DNA of 64,000 bases, taken from positions 1,290,501 through 1,354,500 of the forward strand of contig JAXBDG010000012.1 of NCBI GenBank assembly GCA_036320915.1, read 5' to 3'. This DNA comes from Linnemannia elongata (lineage: Eukaryota > Mortierellomycota > Mortierellomycetes > Mortierellales > Mortierellaceae). The notes below the pieces were generated by a model. It searched no databases. It saw only the letters and a program-made list of their open reading frames with translations, and was not told the DNA's origin. The translations under genes were made by a program, and so were the position numbers. Shown piece by piece: positions 62,011 through 64,000 of the stretch. Within the stretch, counting starts at the first letter, position 1. Every line of letters begins with the position of its first letter.

Positions 62011-64000
62011 CTAGGTGTCTTCCGTCTCGAACTCTTTAACTGTCATCGCTCCTCTTTTTTCCATAATATCCATTCTCCTCCGGCCTAGTAAGGCCTCGAT
62101 CACCGCTCGGTCGGCTGCATGTGTATCATTCTGAACGCCAGGGCATCGTCCCTCCTCGTGCTCCGCCAGAGGCCGCCCGCACTCGCATTCATTCGCTCGG
62201 GGTTTCCGTCCATATATTTGTTGCCATTGGGACCTGGGCCGCTCCTCCGGGGGTTTGTGCTTCCGTCTTTCTGTGATACCCTGCTGTTTCTCCCATTCGA
62301 CGGTTCTCTCGCATCGCGGTTTCCATATTTTTTCTCGGCCCTCCTTCTCGATGTACTTGCAAAATAGTCGGCTGACGTGTTCTGCAACGCTCTTGGGCAT
62401 CTCCTTGAAGACTTTGGCCCACTCCGTGGCAAGAGCCTTGGGTACGAGTCCTCTGAGTATGTGGCAGACCGTCCACTTCTCATCGCCCGTGTATCCTTCA
62501 TTACGGTCCTCCGTGCTTGGCCATTGGATGATCCTCCTCAGTGCCGCTTTGCATGCTCTGCCGCTCGTCGCTACCCACCCGATCTCCTTGGGCTCTGTTT
62601 CTCCCTCCTTCCTTTTCTTCTTCCTCTCTCTGTTGTAGTGTTTCGTGGCAATCTCTCCCCAGAAGTCGATCCTCCCGAGTCCGTCCTTCCAGATTTCATC
62701 GTGGGCCTCCTTGCTCTCTGGGCATAACCATACGTGCTCATTGTCCTCCGTCGTCGCATGACACTGTCGGCACTGATCGTTTTTGTACAGGTCTGGTCGT
62801 CGGGCATGAAGGGCGTCCATTGTTGGTAGCATGCCATGGATTTTCTTTATCCTGTGGCTGCGTAGTCGTGTGTCCTGCTGCGAACTGAAGAATGTGTGTA
62901 CTGGTTTGTTGTTGTGGATAATAGCAAGAGTACCGAGCCAGTCTGTGCCTTCATAGTCCTGGATCGACCTCTTGTGCCTCTTGAGTGATCTCCATGTCTG
63001 GTGCCACCGTCTGGTTGTCTGCATCTTCAGGGCCTGTCTGGTATCGATCTCGAGTGTAGTGCCGGCCATTCTTGCTGTGTAACGCAGGTCGTCCTGATCC
63101 TCCGCTCTGACCTCCCACTCTTTTCCTACCAACGCCTGGGCCTCCTTGGCCGCTTTGTCTGCTGCCTCATTCCACTTGTCGCCGCGATGTCCCTTGACCC
63201 ATTCGACGGTTGTGGATCCTGTCCGCTCGCTGCATATCCGCGCTACTATTGCCCATTCCACCGCGTAATCGCACCTCAGTTTGGCCCTCACCGACGCTCT
63301 CCTCCTGTTGACAACAACATCATTGAACATCTTGACCACCTTTTGATTGTCGGATCGGATGCACACGTCCTGGTCTTGTGGTGTCGCGATGATGCCTGCT
63401 ATGAGCCCCATGAGTTCAGGCTTGATGGATGATGCGAATCCTTTGACTGTTCCTTGTATGACCGGTTGCTGTTCTCCTGCCACCGCGAAAGCCATCGAGC
63501 ACTTGGCCTTCCCAAGGTTGACCATTGATCCGTCCGAATAAATATATCGTACTCCTGGCTGTGTGTGTTTCCTCTGTTCCTCCATGGCCGCCTGTGTGGC
63601 CTCGTCCATGTTAATGTGGTTGTAGCTGTGTTTCGGTGTATTGCTTGCCGTATGATGTTGTATCCGTTCCTTGATGGCAATGAGCAGCGGGTAAGCCTCC
63701 GCCTCCACTTCCTTTAGCCGAGCCTTTACCGCGCGCATTAGTCTCCGCTTGGGCGGGAGCGCTCGCTCTAACTCCTGTCTCCGCCTGTCTAGCTCAGCCT
63801 GTTTCTCGGTCTTCTTTCGACGCTTCTCCTCCTCTGCGGCCTCCTTTGCTGCCTGTTGTCTGAATTTGTCTCTGACCTCCTTCTCTCGTCGAATCTTTGT
63901 GTGACGGTCAATAATCTGATTGCGTCTCTCCCTGAACGCCCTCAAGTTCGCCCTGTCCACTGCTTTGTCTCCTGTCGCCTTGGGTGGGGTCCATGGGATT
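62011..64000 (-). CDS. LINE ORF2 C-terminal part with RNase H (runs off the window)
   Basis: The frame is open from the right edge to the stop at 62011. After a highly charged predicted coiled-coil region comes a complete RNase H domain: YIYSDGSM (Asp), IKPELMGL (Glu), IRSDNQKVV (Asp), WVKGHRGDKWNEAADKAA (His, Asp). A cysteine-histidine cluster CRQCHATTEDNEHVWLCP follows, resembling the terminal zinc-binding motif of I/Tad1-type LINEs. A second Cys-rich patch (ECECGRPLAEHEEGRCPG) is near the end. Endonuclease and RT domains would lie beyond base 64000. It differs from the LINE at 4.2-7.8 kb, which has no RNase H. Confidence 0.85.
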   Translation of the reverse strand, partial: IPWTPPKATGDKAVDRANLRAFRERRNQIIDRHTKIRREKEVRDKFRQQAAKEAAEEEKRRKKTEKQAELDRRRQELERALPPKRRLMRAVKARLKEVEAEAYPLLIAIKERIQHHTASNTPKHSYNHINMDEATQAAMEEQRKHTQPGVRYIYSDGSMVNLGKAKCSMAFAVAGEQQPVIQGTVKGFASSIKPELMGLIAGIIATPQDQDVCIRSDNQKVVKMFNDVVVNRRRASVRAKLRCDYAVEWAIVARICSERTGSTTVEWVKGHRGDKWNEAADKAAKEAQALVGKEWEVRAEDQDDLRYTARMAGTTLEIDTRQALKMQTTRRWHQTWRSLKRHKRSIQDYEGTDWLGTLAIIHNNKPVHTFFSSQQDTRLRSHRIKKIHGMLPTMDALHARRPDLYKNDQCRQCHATTEDNEHVWLCPESKEAHDEIWKDGLGRIDFWGEIATKHYNRERKKKRKEGETEPKEIGWVATSGRACKAALRRIIQWPSTEDRNEGYTGDEKWTVCHILRGLVPKALATEWAKVFKEMPKSVAEHVSRLFCKYIEKEGREKIWKPRCERTVEWEKQQGITERRKHKPPEERPRSQWQQIYGRKPRANECECGRPLAEHEEGRCPGVQNDTHAADRAVIEALLGRRRMDIMEKRGAMTVKEFETEDT

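Overview
The window reads as nuclear DNA of an early-diverging filamentous fungus, most likely a member of the Mortierellaceae. This is inference. It rests on Crinkler (CRN)-type genes with the LFCLV N-terminus, short GT-AG introns (about 50-160 nt), DIRS, Crypton and Helitron elements side by side, and moderate base composition. No database search was possible.

The region is a transposon-rich accessory compartment with a few host-like genes. From left to right: a DIRS retroelement (1-4178, minus) sits inside the endonuclease domain of a LINE (4179-7763, plus). A mostly gene-free stretch follows to 11.4 kb. Next come a Helitron derivative ending at 13000 and a second, deleted DIRS element (13011-16635, minus). 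Two paralogous membrane-anchored proteins lie head to head (16727-18376 minus; 20431-22089 plus), separated by a 361-bp tandem repeat. Then come a secreted 219-aa protein (minus), a stray 28S rRNA 3' fragment, and a cysteine-rich secreted peptide (26405-26647, minus). A head-to-head pair of broken CRN genes occupies 28.9-32.2 kb, followed by a tRNA-like element.

A decayed autonomous Helitron with Pif1-type helicase remnants follows (34138-36845). After it lie a second, minimal cysteine-rich secreted peptide (38498-38671), an apparently intact 916-aa CRN NTPase-nuclease gene (40685-43670, minus), a foldback element with about 349-bp inverted repeats (44149-45584), another Helitron derivative (45599-46966, minus), and a dead Tc1-like transposase. 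Then come an intact six-exon Crypton-type tyrosine recombinase gene (50123-54221), a complete-looking non-autonomous Helitron carrying 16 copies of a GC-rich hairpin motif (56089-58147, minus), a 575-nt 28S rRNA 3' fragment, a pogo/CENP-B-like transposase gene, and the RNase H end of a second LINE that runs off the right edge.

Three mobile classes use tyrosine recombinases or rolling-circle ends, and they repeatedly abut or nest: DIRS in LINE, Helitron end 10 bp from DIRS, and Helitron end 14 bp from foldback. The gene cargo (CRN proteins, small secreted cysteine-rich peptides, multi-copy membrane glycoproteins) is typical of fast-evolving interaction genes in such compartments. Intron-exon models were built by eye from splice consensus and reading-frame continuity.
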